Source of the DNA: Bacteroidota bacterium
Lineage (GTDB): Bacteria > Bacteroidota > Bacteroidia > Chitinophagales > Chitinophagaceae
Length of the DNA: 59,674 nucleotides
Assembly (NCBI GenBank): GCA_013288745.1
Contig: JABDBG010000006.1
Span: 1 to 59,674 of the forward strand
Direction of reading: 5' to 3'
The position numbers and the translations under genes are program-made. Within the stretch, counting starts at the first letter, position 1. The number at the start of each line of letters is the position of its first letter. Below the pieces are notes generated by a model. The model did no database searches, had not been told where the DNA came from, and was given only the letters and a program-made list of their open reading frames with translations. Below, one piece after another: positions 45,240-54,190 of the stretch.

Positions 45240-45269
45240 AGATTTATTTTTTGCTTTTAATAAATAGGA

Positions 45270-46028
45270 TTAACTAAATCTTCCTGTAATATAATTTTGT
45301 GTACGTTCATCGCGTGGGTTGGTAAACATTTGTTTAGTTACATCATACTCTACCAATTCACCCATATAAAAAAATGCTGTTTTATCGCTAACGCGAGCAG
45401 CCTGTTGCATATTGTGCGTTACAATTACCAGCGTATAATTTTTCTTCAGATCGTGTAACAATTCTTCCACGCTTGAAGTAGATATAGGGTCCAATGCTGA
45501 AGTAGGTTCATCTAACAATAGTACTTCAGGTTCCATCGCAATGGCACGCGCAATACACAAACGTTGTTGTTGGCCCCCGGAAAGAAAAGTTCCCTTTTTA
45601 TGTAAAGAATCTTTTACTTCTTTCCACAAAGCCGCTTTTTGTAAAGACTGCTCTACAATATTATCTTTTTCTGTTTTAGATATTTTAAAACCATTCAACT
45701 TATAGCCGGCTATTACATTTTCGTAAATGCTTAAGTTAGGAAATGGATTAGGCCGTTGAAATACCATTCCTATTTTAAGACGTGCAAAAATAGGGTGCAT
45801 GTTATAAATATCTTCTCCGCCTACAAGCATTTTCCCCTTCGCGGTTGCACCATCTATTAATTCATGCATACGATTAATGCAGCGTAAAAAGGTAGTCTTA
45901 CCACAACCGGAAGGTCCCATTACCGCTACTACATTATTTTTCGGAATTTCAATATTTACATTTTTCACTACATGATTTTCGCCGAAGTAGGCGTTAAAAT
46001 CTGTAGCACTTACAATTGTACTTTCCAT
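45270..46028 (-). CDS. pstB: Phosphate ABC transporter ATPase PstB
   Basis: 252 residues from [16 protein letters not shown]. Walker [10 protein letters not shown], signature [16 protein letters not shown], Walker [14 protein letters not shown] and switch [12 protein letters not shown] are intact. The PstB-specific ending [16 protein letters not shown] is present. The frame opens at 46073, but the ATG at 46028 gives the family length and a 19-bp overlap with pstA. Confidence 0.97.
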   Translation of the reverse strand: MESTIVSATDFNAYFGENHVVKNVNIEIPKNNVVAVMGPSGCGKTTFLRCINRMHELIDGATAKGKMLVGGEDIYNMHPIFARLKIGMVFQRPNPFPNLSIYENVIAGYKLNGFKISKTEKDNIVEQSLQKAALWKEVKDSLHKKGTFLSGGQQQRLCIARAIAMEPEVLLLDEPTSALDPISTSSVEELLHDLKKNYTLVIVTHNMQQAARVSDKTAFFYMGELVEYDVTKQMFTNPRDERTQNYITGRFS

Positions 46029-46888
46029 CTTCTTGTTGCTATTTTTGTAATGATGTTTAATAATAATACCCACACTAATAAGATCAATGATGCACCCCAG
46101 GCCAGATCGTGCCAGTCTTCATAAGGGCTTGTTGCATAGTTGAAGATCAACAATGGCAAACTCTGCATCGGCTTCATAATATTAGTAGTGAAATAGGAGT
46201 TACCGAATGCTGTAAATAATAATGGCGCTGTTTCTCCTGCTATTCTTGCTACTGATAAAATCACACCCGATAAAACACCGCTGATACCACATGGTAATAT
46301 GATCTTTAAAATAACTTTATGATAAGGCAGGCCTAAAGCAAGTCCGGCTTCTTTTAAAGTAGGCGGTAATAATTTTAATGTTTCTTCAGTAGAACGAACG
46401 ACGATGGGTAACATCATCATTGCTAATGCAATACTGCCCGAGAGCGCTGTAAAAGTATAATTGCCATTTGTTAGTTGTCCCATCGGTTTAACAACCCAGA
46501 AATAAATAACAATACCAATCACTATAGAAGGCGTGCCCTGCATGATATCTACTGAGAAACGTGCCCAGCTTGCCAGCCTGCTATTTCTATTTTCACTTAA
46601 GTAGATGCCACCCATTATGCCTATCGGAATAGCTATTATAGCGGCTACGGCAACAATAATTAAGCTACCTACCAAGGCATTGGCAATACCACCGCCTGCT
46701 TCACCAACGGGAGCAGGAACATTCACAAAGAATGCCCAGTTTATTTTTGTTATGCCTTCTTTTGCTATATAGATTAAAATAGCAAATAAAGGAAGTGCAC
46801 AAAGAAAAGAGAAGAATATGATCGCTCCTTTAAAGAAGCCGCTTTTCCCTATCCTGTATTTAACGCCTGCAGAAATATTGCTATTCAT
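46010..46888 (-). CDS. pstA: Phosphate ABC transporter permease PstA
   Basis: 292 residues, about six membrane helices, with the permease loop [20 protein letters not shown] and [20 protein letters not shown] that contacts PstB. Starts inside the end of pstC (8-bp overlap) and overlaps pstB. Confidence 0.96.
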   Translation of the reverse strand: MNSNISAGVKYRIGKSGFFKGAIIFFSFLCALPLFAILIYIAKEGITKINWAFFVNVPAPVGEAGGGIANALVGSLIIVAVAAIIAIPIGIMGGIYLSENRNSRLASWARFSVDIMQGTPSIVIGIVIYFWVVKPMGQLTNGNYTFTALSGSIALAMMMLPIVVRSTEETLKLLPPTLKEAGLALGLPYHKVILKIILPCGISGVLSGVILSVARIAGETAPLLFTAFGNSYFTTNIMKPMQSLPLLIFNYATSPYEDWHDLAWGASLILLVWVLLLNIITKIATRRWKVQL

Positions 46889-47786
46889 TTGTAAATCTTT
46901 TTATAATCGTTTTTCCAATAAGATTGATGATCACTGTTACTACAAACAAGAATAAGCCAAGCTCGATCAATGATGATAAGTAAACAGTACTGGCCGCTTC
47001 TGTAAATTCATTTGCAATTACACTTGCCATTGTGTTGCCCGGAGCAAAAATGCTGGTGGGTATAGCGCTGCTGTTTCCTATAACCATTGTTACAGCCATT
47101 GTTTCTGCTAAAGCTCTGCCCAACGATAATAGTACACCTGCAAACAAGCCTGATTTTGTATAAGGAAGAATAACAGTTTTAATAACTTCAAATCTTGTAG
47201 CACCTAATGAGTAAGCACCTTCTTTTAGTGATGATGGTACCATACGTATCATCTCTCTACCTAAAGAAGCAGCGTATGGAATGATCATGATAGCTAAGAT
47301 CAAAGAAGAAGTAAAAATGCCAATACCATAAGGCAATACACCAATACTTGTTTCAAATGAGCGTACGATAGGTACCAACACAAATAACCCCCAAAAACCA
47401 TAAATAACCGAGGGCACAGCAGCTATCAGCTCAACAATGTTTTTTAAAATTTCTGATAACCATCCTTTCGGTGCATATTCTCCTAAAAAAATAGCAATAG
47501 AAAAAGAAAAGGGAATAGAGATAGCTAGTGCTAAAAAAGAAGTTAATAAGGTACCTAATAAAAACGGGTAAGCACCGTAGATATCGCTAACCGGATCCCA
47601 TATCTTTCCGAATAAAAAACTAAAACCCAATGCTTTGATAGAAGGCATTGATTGTTGCACCAATGTTATAAAAAAGCCTACAGTGAGTACAATTAAAAAT
47701 ATTGCTATACCGATCAAAGTTCTTTTAAAAACTTTTTCCATCCGTATTTGTCCGTATAAAGACTTGTCGTTAGAACTCTTCACCAT
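46881..47786 (-). CDS. pstC: Phosphate ABC transporter permease PstC
   Basis: 301 residues, six membrane helices and the coupling segment REMIRMVPSSLKEGAYSLGA. Pairs with PstA to form the inner-membrane channel. Lies after the long hairpin that follows pstS. A short palindrome, GTAGTTTTTAAAACTAC (47788-47804), overlaps the leader just ahead of its ATG and may influence initiation. Confidence 0.96.
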   Translation of the reverse strand: MVKSSNDKSLYGQIRMEKVFKRTLIGIAIFLIVLTVGFFITLVQQSMPSIKALGFSFLFGKIWDPVSDIYGAYPFLLGTLLTSFLALAISIPFSFSIAIFLGEYAPKGWLSEILKNIVELIAAVPSVIYGFWGLFVLVPIVRSFETSIGVLPYGIGIFTSSLILAIMIIPYAASLGREMIRMVPSSLKEGAYSLGATRFEVIKTVILPYTKSGLFAGVLLSLGRALAETMAVTMVIGNSSAIPTSIFAPGNTMASVIANEFTEAASTVYLSSLIELGLFLFVVTVIINLIGKTIIKRFTNE

Positions 47787-47800
47787 TGTAGTTTTTAAAA

Positions 47801-47835
47801 CTACTTATGCGACTTGGATAAAGTCGCATAAGTAG
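47801..47835 (-). other. 15-bp hairpin between pstS and pstC
   Basis: CTACTTATGCGACTT (47801-47815) is perfectly complementary to 47821-47835 with a 5-nt loop. It has no T-run. It lies 61 bp after the pstS stop and just before pstC, the place where an mRNA-stabilising or partial-termination hairpin would raise PstS above the permease. Confidence 0.85.
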
Positions 47836-47895
47836 GATAAATTAATTTGTTACCTGTAATTACTTCAATAAAAGTACTGTATCAAATAGTATTAA

Positions 47896-48966
47896 TTACA
47901 AAATTGCTTTACCATTATAAGTAGCAGACTTCAAAATTGCTTCAGCAACTTTTAAAGCAGCAGCGGATAAAGGTGCATAGTTCAACGCAGCGCAATATTG
48001 TTGACCCTGGTGAATGTTCCACCATAAAAGTTTCACTACTTTTTCAGCTTTAGCAGCAGAACGGCCATTGTAACTCTGTTCTTTGTAGATCAAAGCCCAT
48101 GTGAAACCTGCAATAGGGTAACCATCTGCAGCATCTGTGTTAACGATGAATATTTTAGAATCGGCAGGTAAATTGATATTTCCTGCAGCAACTGTTGAAG
48201 CAACTGTTGGTGTAATGTAATTACCTTTTTTGTTTTGTATTTTAGAGATAGGCATTTTATTCTGCGTAGCATAATCTAACTCAACATAACCAAGCGCACC
48301 CGGTGTTTGTTGGATCAAACCTGCAACACCTGCGTTACCTTTTCCACCTAAACCTACAGGCCAGTTAACAGAACCGCCTTTACCTACTTTAGTGCTCCAC
48401 TCAGGACTAATATCAGATAAGTAATTAGTGAAGATATTTGTTGTACCACTTCCATCAGATCTGTGTGCAATGATGATCGGGAAAGCAGGAATGCTAACAC
48501 CTTTGTTGATAGCAGCAATTCTTGGATCGCTCCAAGTTGTGATTTTACCTAAGAAGATATCAGCCAATACACTTGGAGTAAAATTTAGGTTAGCGCTACA
48601 TCCTGGTAAGTTATAAGTAATTACAACCGCACCCGAACACATTGGGATATGTAGAACATCTGCACTCATTTTACTTGCCTGATCAGCAGAAAGAGGGGCA
48701 TCAGAATCTCCAAAGTCAACAGTCTTATTTGTTAACTGCAAAATACCACCACCACTACCAATAGACTGATAGTTAACCTGGATACCGGTTTGCGCGTTGT
48801 AGACTGAGAATATCTTTGAGAACAACGGGTTAACAAACGAACTACCTGCACCTAAGATAGAATTATCATCTTGTGCAAACGCAGTTGCAGTTGTTGTTAG
48901 GGCAGCAGTAGCCATCATGATGGCAGGTGCTGCGCTTTTGATTTTATTTAAGAATTTCATGATCAT
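47896..48966 (-). CDS. pstS: Phosphate-binding periplasmic protein PstS
   Basis: 356 residues. A signal peptide (ending TATAFAQ) precedes ILGAGSSFVNPLFSKIF, the P-loop-like phosphate-binding start, SDAPLSADQ, and HRSDGSGTTNIFTNYLS, which holds the Asp/Arg/Ser ligands of PstS proteins. An alternative ATG at 48960 shortens it by two residues. No lipobox, so it is soluble in the periplasm. 30 bp after the porin gene. Confidence 0.96.
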   Translation of the reverse strand: MIMKFLNKIKSAAPAIMMATAALTTTATAFAQDDNSILGAGSSFVNPLFSKIFSVYNAQTGIQVNYQSIGSGGGILQLTNKTVDFGDSDAPLSADQASKMSADVLHIPMCSGAVVITYNLPGCSANLNFTPSVLADIFLGKITTWSDPRIAAINKGVSIPAFPIIIAHRSDGSGTTNIFTNYLSDISPEWSTKVGKGGSVNWPVGLGGKGNAGVAGLIQQTPGALGYVELDYATQNKMPISKIQNKKGNYITPTVASTVAAGNINLPADSKIFIVNTDAADGYPIAGFTWALIYKEQSYNGRSAAKAEKVVKLLWWNIHQGQQYCAALNYAPLSAAALKVAEAILKSATYNGKAIL

Positions 48967-48996
48967 TGTGTTTAATATTACGTTATTAATTATGAA

Positions 48997-50406
48997 TTAT
49001 GGCTGAAATGTTTCATTTGCAATTCTTCCTGATTTACCAAAAATGTAATAGAATGTCATTCTATACACTAAATCGTAATCGCTTTTTACTTTACCTGTTA
49101 AACCCGGTAATTGTGATGTGTAATTTTCAAACCAAATGTTAGGCATAAAGTGCACATTTTTAGCAGGGCTGTAATCTAAACCAGCAGTGACAAATGTTTG
49201 TTTGTATGTTTCATCGCCTGTTGATGCATAGGTAGTTGAAACAACTCCATTTACTGTCGTTACCGTTGTTTTGAATGAATTGTCATTGTAATTGCCTGTA
49301 TTAGCAGCATATTTATTATAAACGGCATTGTTTACTTTACTCATGGGATTGTAGAAATCAACACGCGCAAAGAACCTTAGTTTTTCTTTGATGATATTAC
49401 CATGAACGAAAATTGCAAGACCTGTTGCTGCATTATTTAAAGTATCTACAGCACCACCAGCTGTTTTGGTAGCAAATAGATCTTTCTGAAGATTATTTAT
49501 AAACCCTTCAGCACCTACAGTAAGTTTCGGAGTTGTATATGCTACAAAAGCTTTTAACATTTGACGCGAGTGGTGCCATGTTTTTGTCCAGTTTTCACGA
49601 GAGTAATCTGCATATACATCAAAAACTAAATGTTGGTCTAAGAATTTAGCATAAACATCACCATAGAATGATCTGAAATTATTTGATGCAGGTTTTGCAC
49701 TGGTACCATTACCAACCATTACATTATATCCATAATTACCTTTAGCATCGAATTTACCTTGTAAGGTAATACCCATATCATATGAAGGAGTACGGCGTAT
49801 ATCGGCAATAGTTCTTTCAACAGATCTGTAACCCCAAATTTTTTCAGTTAACATAGCAAAAGATGGTGTGTAAACCTGCCCTACTACTAAGTCTGTTCCT
49901 TTCCAAATACTTTTCCAACGTACGTTGGCAAGTTTTATATAAAAAGCCAATTTATTGTTTGATAATTCATCTCCACTTCCTGCACTAGCAGTTGTAACTG
50001 TTCCATTAGCGGGAGGATTGCCGGCAGCAAAATTATCCGCGGCTTCCAATAGCAATTCAGCACTAAATTTTTTGCTTATATCGGCAGCATAACCTAAATA
50101 AATACGACGAAATTGGAAAGCAGCTTTACCGCCACCCTGAATGTTGTTACCTGGAACACCTGAGTATTGGTTAGATCCACCACGGCTTAATGTATCACTG
50201 TGAGCTTTGTAAAAGGCGTCACCAAAAGTGTATCCCCATAAATGACCACTTGGTTTAAAATCATCAGCCTTAATTACTGGAACCGGAGCAGGGACAACTA
50301 CAGCTACAGGTGTTGCCGCTGAATCAGTTACCTGTGCTTTTGCTACCCCTACCGATAGAGCCAATGCCACACCCAACATTTTTAAAGAAATTGAAACGTT
50401 TTTCAT
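48997..50406 (-). CDS. Outer-membrane porin of the phosphate operon
   Basis: 469 residues from MKNVSISLKMLGVALALSVG, a signal peptide ending AKAQ. A Val/Pro/Ala linker (PVAVVVPAPVPVIK) leads into a beta-barrel with FRRIYLGYAADISKKFSAEL, KLAFYIKLANVRWK and a final aromatic strand YRMTFYYIFGKSGR. It resembles the OprP/OprO group in general layout and its place at the head of the pst operon suggests phosphate or polyphosphate entry. The frame opens at 50469 but the signal peptide fixes the start at 50406. Confidence 0.82.
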   Translation of the reverse strand: MKNVSISLKMLGVALALSVGVAKAQVTDSAATPVAVVVPAPVPVIKADDFKPSGHLWGYTFGDAFYKAHSDTLSRGGSNQYSGVPGNNIQGGGKAAFQFRRIYLGYAADISKKFSAELLLEAADNFAAGNPPANGTVTTASAGSGDELSNNKLAFYIKLANVRWKSIWKGTDLVVGQVYTPSFAMLTEKIWGYRSVERTIADIRRTPSYDMGITLQGKFDAKGNYGYNVMVGNGTSAKPASNNFRSFYGDVYAKFLDQHLVFDVYADYSRENWTKTWHHSRQMLKAFVAYTTPKLTVGAEGFINNLQKDLFATKTAGGAVDTLNNAATGLAIFVHGNIIKEKLRFFARVDFYNPMSKVNNAVYNKYAANTGNYNDNSFKTTVTTVNGVVSTTYASTGDETYKQTFVTAGLDYSPAKNVHFMPNIWFENYTSQLPGLTGKVKSDYDLVYRMTFYYIFGKSGRIANETFQP

Positions 50407-50432
50407 AATATTTGTTTTTGTTAATTTTGACG

Positions 50433-50440
50433 CAAAGGAA
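50433..50440 (-). promoter_or_regulatory. -7 promoter element of the phosphate operon
   Basis: TTCCTTTG on the minus strand differs from TAnnTTTG by one base. It lies 27 bp before the porin ATG and 20 bp downstream of the Pho-box-like array; its imperfect match fits an activator-dependent promoter. Confidence 0.45.
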
Positions 50441-50460
50441 ATCTTCGCACATAAAGGGAA

Positions 50461-50489
50461 TGTTACCACAGTGTTAACTTAATGTTACC
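50461..50489 (-). promoter_or_regulatory. Pho-box-like array of three 7-bp direct repeats
   Basis: TGTTACC (50461-50467), TGTTAAC (50472-50478) and TGTTACC (50483-50489), each separated by 4 bp, give an exact 11-bp period. On the operon's own strand the units read GGTAACA/GTTAACA, like the TTAACA repeats bound by PhoP/PhoB-type regulators. The array covers roughly -28 to -57 relative to the expected transcription start. The remaining part of the 300-bp gap holds no other recognisable signal. Confidence 0.65.
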
Positions 50490-50714
50490 AACCCTTGGCA
50501 TCCAAAGCTAAAAGCAATGCTGTAAAGGGTTTTAGAGCATTAACATATTTTTTACATATAATTAATTCTTTTTATCTCTTTTAAGACCCCGGTTCTTTTA
50601 AATTCCGGTAAATGAGGGGAATCAGGTACTTAGCTATATATAATAAAAGAGCAAATCAATTTGTAATAATCCTGTAAAATCCCCGAAATTTGCAACACTA
50701 ACAATAACAGCACA

Positions 50715-51920
50715 ATGTCAATAGAAATTAAAGTTCCTACAGTTGGAGAAAGCATTACCGAAGTAACACTGGCTAAGTGGATAAAAAAGGACGGCGATTG
50801 GGTTGAAAGAGATGAAGTAATTGCTGAATTAGAAAGTGAGAAAGCTACTTTCGAAATCAATGCCGAGCAGGCAGGGGTACTTAAATTAATAGCTAAAGAA
50901 GATGCTACTTTAAAAATTGGAGATGTAGTTTGCACGATTGATACCGCTGCAGCAAGACCGGCAGGCAGTACAGCAAAAATCGAAGCTCCAAAAGAAGCAG
51001 GCGCACCTGCAAAACCTGCGGCCGCGGTTGCAGCTGATGTGAAAGCTACTCCCGTAGCAGCGGCAATGATAGCTGACAAAAAAGTAGATACTAAAACGGT
51101 CACACCAAGTGGCAGTAACGGAAAAATAGTTAAGCAAGACGTATTAGAAGCATTGAACAATCCGGGTAGAAAGCCGGGTGTAGAGTTATTTGGCCGTAAC
51201 AGCAGACCGGAAAAAATGAGCAACCTGCGTAAAACCGTAAGTCGCCGTTTAGTTGAGGCCAAAAATACCACGGCAATGCTTACCACTTTTAATGAAGTGG
51301 ATATGAGTGCTATCATGGAAATAAGGGCTAAGAATAAAGATAAGTTCAAAGAAAAGCATGGTGTTAATCTTGGCTTTATGAGTTTCTTTACTAAGGCATG
51401 TTGTTTTGCATTGCAAGAATGGCCGGCTGTAAATGCTTCTATTGAAGGAGATAACATTGTTTATCATGATTATTGTGATATATCGATCGCAGTGTCTGCA
51501 CCAAAAGGCCTGGTTGTGCCGGTTATCCGTAATGCTGAAAGTCTTAGTATGGCTGGCATTGAGCAGGAAGTTGTAAATCTTGCCACAAAAGCAAAAGAAA
51601 ATAAATTAACGATCGAAGAAATGAGTGGCGGTACTTTTACCATTACCAACGGCGGTATTTTTGGTTCTTTAATGAGCACACCGATCATCAACATACCACA
51701 ATCTGCTATTTTGGGTATGCACAAAATACAAGAAAGGCCAATGGCTATAAACGGGCAGGTAGTTATTAAACCAATGATGTACCTGGCACTTAGTTATGAT
51801 CATCGTTTAATTGATGGCAGAGAATCGGTTAGTTTTTTAGTAAGAGTTAAAGAATTATTAGAAAACCCTGCATTGTTATTATTCGGCAAAGAGCCTGTTA
51901 AGAGTTTACTGGAATTATAA
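50715..51920 (+). CDS. odhB: 2-oxoglutarate dehydrogenase E2 (dihydrolipoyl succinyltransferase)
   Basis: 401 residues. Lipoyl domain with lipoylated K43 in [11 protein letters not shown]; an Ala/Pro-rich linker; a peripheral-subunit-binding domain around [17 protein letters not shown]; and the catalytic domain with [13 protein letters not shown] holding the active-site histidine and aspartate. It transfers succinyl to CoA in the citric acid cycle. The E1 gene is not adjacent. The E2 identity (succinyl rather than acetyl) rests on the single lipoyl domain and [12 protein letters not shown] start. Confidence 0.94.
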   Translation: MSIEIKVPTVGESITEVTLAKWIKKDGDWVERDEVIAELESEKATFEINAEQAGVLKLIAKEDATLKIGDVVCTIDTAAARPAGSTAKIEAPKEAGAPAKPAAAVAADVKATPVAAAMIADKKVDTKTVTPSGSNGKIVKQDVLEALNNPGRKPGVELFGRNSRPEKMSNLRKTVSRRLVEAKNTTAMLTTFNEVDMSAIMEIRAKNKDKFKEKHGVNLGFMSFFTKACCFALQEWPAVNASIEGDNIVYHDYCDISIAVSAPKGLVVPVIRNAESLSMAGIEQEVVNLATKAKENKLTIEEMSGGTFTITNGGIFGSLMSTPIINIPQSAILGMHKIQERPMAINGQVVIKPMMYLALSYDHRLIDGRESVSFLVRVKELLENPALLLFGKEPVKSLLEL

Positions 51921-51940
51921 TTTTACTTTTCAACATACTG

Positions 51941-51983
51941 GTGGCGCAATTGCTCAATACATTCAGTTGAGTAATTGCGCCAC
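51941..51983. repeat. 17-bp inverted repeat after odhB
   Basis: GTGGCGCAATTGCTCAA (51941-51957) pairs with TTGAGTAATTGCGCCAC (51967-51983) with one G-T/mismatch and a 9-nt loop. It is 20 bp after the odhB stop. There is no T-run, so it is probably a transcript-end stabiliser or a weak, factor-dependent terminator. Confidence 0.8.
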
Positions 51984-52006
51984 TTAATTTTCATATTAAA
52001 TATATA

Positions 52007-53182
52007 ATGAGTCGCCATCAGTCGCATATTAACACAGCAGTAAAGATCATCGAATTGTATAAAGGAGATAATCCTTTTGCGATCTTTATAAAAGCTTTTT
52101 TTAGTGAGCATAAAAAATATGGTTCTAAAGACAGGAAAGCAATTTCCTCGCTTTGCTATAACTATTTTCGTATAGGATTCGCTGCTGCAGCATATTCTAT
52201 CGAAGATAAAATACTGCTGGGATGTTTTTTATGTGGGAATAAGTCAACCGAAATATTGGCATACAAAAAGCCTGAATGGGATGCGATCATGCAATTGCCA
52301 GTCGAAGAAAAACTTGAATTTATCGGGAATGATTTTTCTGTTGCCGACATATTTCCTTTTACAAAAGAGTTGAGTAAAAGCATTGATGGTAAAAAACTGG
52401 CGTATTCTTTTTTAATTCAACCCGATGTTTTTGTTAGAATTCGCCCTAATGAAAAAGCAGCTGTTCTGCAAAAATTAAAAAGCGTAACAGACTATACTTT
52501 ATTGAATAAGGATACTTGTATTGAATTTGAAAATGCAACGAAAGTTGATGAATTATTTTTAATAGATAAGGAAGTAGTTGTTCAGGATTACAATTCTCAA
52601 CAAGTATTTAATCACCTCTTTTCTAATATAGAAGCTAACAAAATTGAACAGCCTGCTGTTTGGGATTGCTGTGCTGCAAGTGGAGGGAAATCAATATTAT
52701 TAAATGATTTGCTGGGAGAAAAAATAAAACTAACGGTTTCGGATATACGGGAAAGTATTCTAATTAATCTCCGTCAAAGATTTGCTGTCGCCGGTATAAA
52801 ATCATATAAGCACTTTGTAGCAGATATTGGAAAAGCAGGGTCTAAACATCCTTCAGCTGAGCAGGATATAATTCTTTGCGATGTACCGTGTACAGGAAGT
52901 GGCACCTGGAGCAGAACTCCTGAACAATTATGCTTTTTTAAAGTGGCTGAAATAGATAAATTCAACAATAAACAACAACAAATAGTTACCAACGTTATTC
53001 CTCATTTGAAAAAAGAAGGCTTGCTTGTTTATATAACCTGCTCTGTCTTTAAAAAAGAAAATGAAGATGTGGTAAATTACCTGCAAGAAAAATTTCAGTT
53101 GCAACTTGTGCATCAGGAAATATTAAAAGGTTATGATAATAAGGCTGATACGATGTTTGTGGGTATTCTAAAAAAAAGTTAA
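52007..53182 (+). CDS. RNA m5C methyltransferase, RsmB/NOP2 family
   Basis: 391 residues. The N-terminus is a helical RNA-binding region (about 1-80, no full NusB domain). The methyltransferase has AdoMet motif I WDCCAASGGKS, motif II VSDIRES, motif IV CDVPCTGSGTWSRTP with the release cysteine, and motif VI YITCSVFKKENEDVV with the nucleophilic cysteine. The target is probably 16S or 23S rRNA; a precise position cannot be set. Its last 4 bp overlap the stop of the converging Wzz gene. Confidence 0.88.
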   Translation: MSRHQSHINTAVKIIELYKGDNPFAIFIKAFFSEHKKYGSKDRKAISSLCYNYFRIGFAAAAYSIEDKILLGCFLCGNKSTEILAYKKPEWDAIMQLPVEEKLEFIGNDFSVADIFPFTKELSKSIDGKKLAYSFLIQPDVFVRIRPNEKAAVLQKLKSVTDYTLLNKDTCIEFENATKVDELFLIDKEVVVQDYNSQQVFNHLFSNIEANKIEQPAVWDCCAASGGKSILLNDLLGEKIKLTVSDIRESILINLRQRFAVAGIKSYKHFVADIGKAGSKHPSAEQDIILCDVPCTGSGTWSRTPEQLCFFKVAEIDKFNNKQQQIVTNVIPHLKKEGLLVYITCSVFKKENEDVVNYLQEKFQLQLVHQEILKGYDNKADTMFVGILKKS

Positions 53183-54180
53183 TTAAGCTCAGTTAATGCT
53201 TTGCGTATTTCAGTCCTGGCGTAAGTGTATAGTAAATCTGCAATAGCAATAAGTGCCGCTAACAAACCTCCTGCAAAAAAACCAATGATCGCCATCAACA
53301 GTGGAGTCGGCCCTTTTCTTTCATAGGGAGCTTGGGGCTTGTCGAGAATTTCAACAATAGGCGTTAATTTTTGCAAGCGCCACATTGCTTCTTCTTTATT
53401 ATTCAATAGCATATCTTTTTCATGAACAGCTATATCTTTTGAATCAGATACGTAATTTTTTGGTATCTGATAGGTAAGCAGTTTATCCGAAGTAAATAGG
53501 GTTGTCTTCTGCAATCCGATGGCCCTGCTATCTAATTTGTCTAATATTATTTGTACGGAATCGAGTCTTGCAATAGTAAAATTGTAATCGGCCAAAGCCT
53601 TTTCTATTTTAAGATCGGTATAGAATTTAGTTATTTCAGAAATGATCGTATCTGTAATTGGTTCCAATAAGGCAGGATTGGTATTACTGAAATAAAGTTC
53701 TAAAACATTGTTCTTATTTATTTTGGCAGAAAAATTTCCACTCAACATTGACCCTCCTATAACAACCTGCGAAATGCTATCTGAAGGGAATTGCATTTTT
53801 TTGCTGAAGAAAGAATTACTGTTATTTTTTTCGGTAACCAATACCTCAGCTATCGTTTTGTTATCAAATGCTGCTAAACGCTTAGATGCTACAGTTTGCA
53901 TTAGTGTGCGGCTCACAGTTAACTCAAGAATATTAACAGCATTATCGTTACCAAAACTTTTTGTAGGATCGCTTAAACCTAATAATCCGCTTAATGAAGA
54001 CGAAGAATTTTCATTATCACTATTTAAAGGGAATACTGTTGCCTTAGCAGTATAGATCGTTTTTTTATTGAATTCAGGAATGTAAAAAACAATTGCGGCT
54101 AAAACAGCAGTTATAAGAATGAGTATCTTATATTTTCCTATTCGGCCCGCTATGTTTTTAAATAGATCTATAGTACTCAC
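53179..54180 (-). CDS. Wzz-type polysaccharide chain-length regulator
   Basis: 333 residues starting with GTG. Two membrane helices (~18-36, ILILITAVLAAIVFYIP, and ~292-315, LLMAIIGFFAGGLLAALIAI) flank a periplasmic coiled-coil domain with the conserved Wzz N-terminal segment (YTAKATVFPLNSD). The proline-rich PQAPYERKGPTP before the second helix is typical of the family. It has no tyrosine kinase domain. Last gene of the exopolysaccharide trio, 11 bp after the export gene. Confidence 0.87.
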   Translation of the reverse strand: MSTIDLFKNIAGRIGKYKILILITAVLAAIVFYIPEFNKKTIYTAKATVFPLNSDNENSSSSLSGLLGLSDPTKSFGNDNAVNILELTVSRTLMQTVASKRLAAFDNKTIAEVLVTEKNNSNSFFSKKMQFPSDSISQVVIGGSMLSGNFSAKINKNNVLELYFSNTNPALLEPITDTIISEITKFYTDLKIEKALADYNFTIARLDSVQIILDKLDSRAIGLQKTTLFTSDKLLTYQIPKNYVSDSKDIAVHEKDMLLNNKEEAMWRLQKLTPIVEILDKPQAPYERKGPTPLLMAIIGFFAGGLLAALIAIADLLYTYARTEIRKALTELN

Positions 54181-54190
54181 TGGTAATGCT

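Noticed and set aside
50630..51457. A 275-residue open frame on the minus strand inside odhB
   Set aside because: It is fully antisense to a well-supported E2 gene, its composition (Ser/Leu/Ala-rich, no motif) follows from the odhB codons, and it has no promoter or family resemblance.
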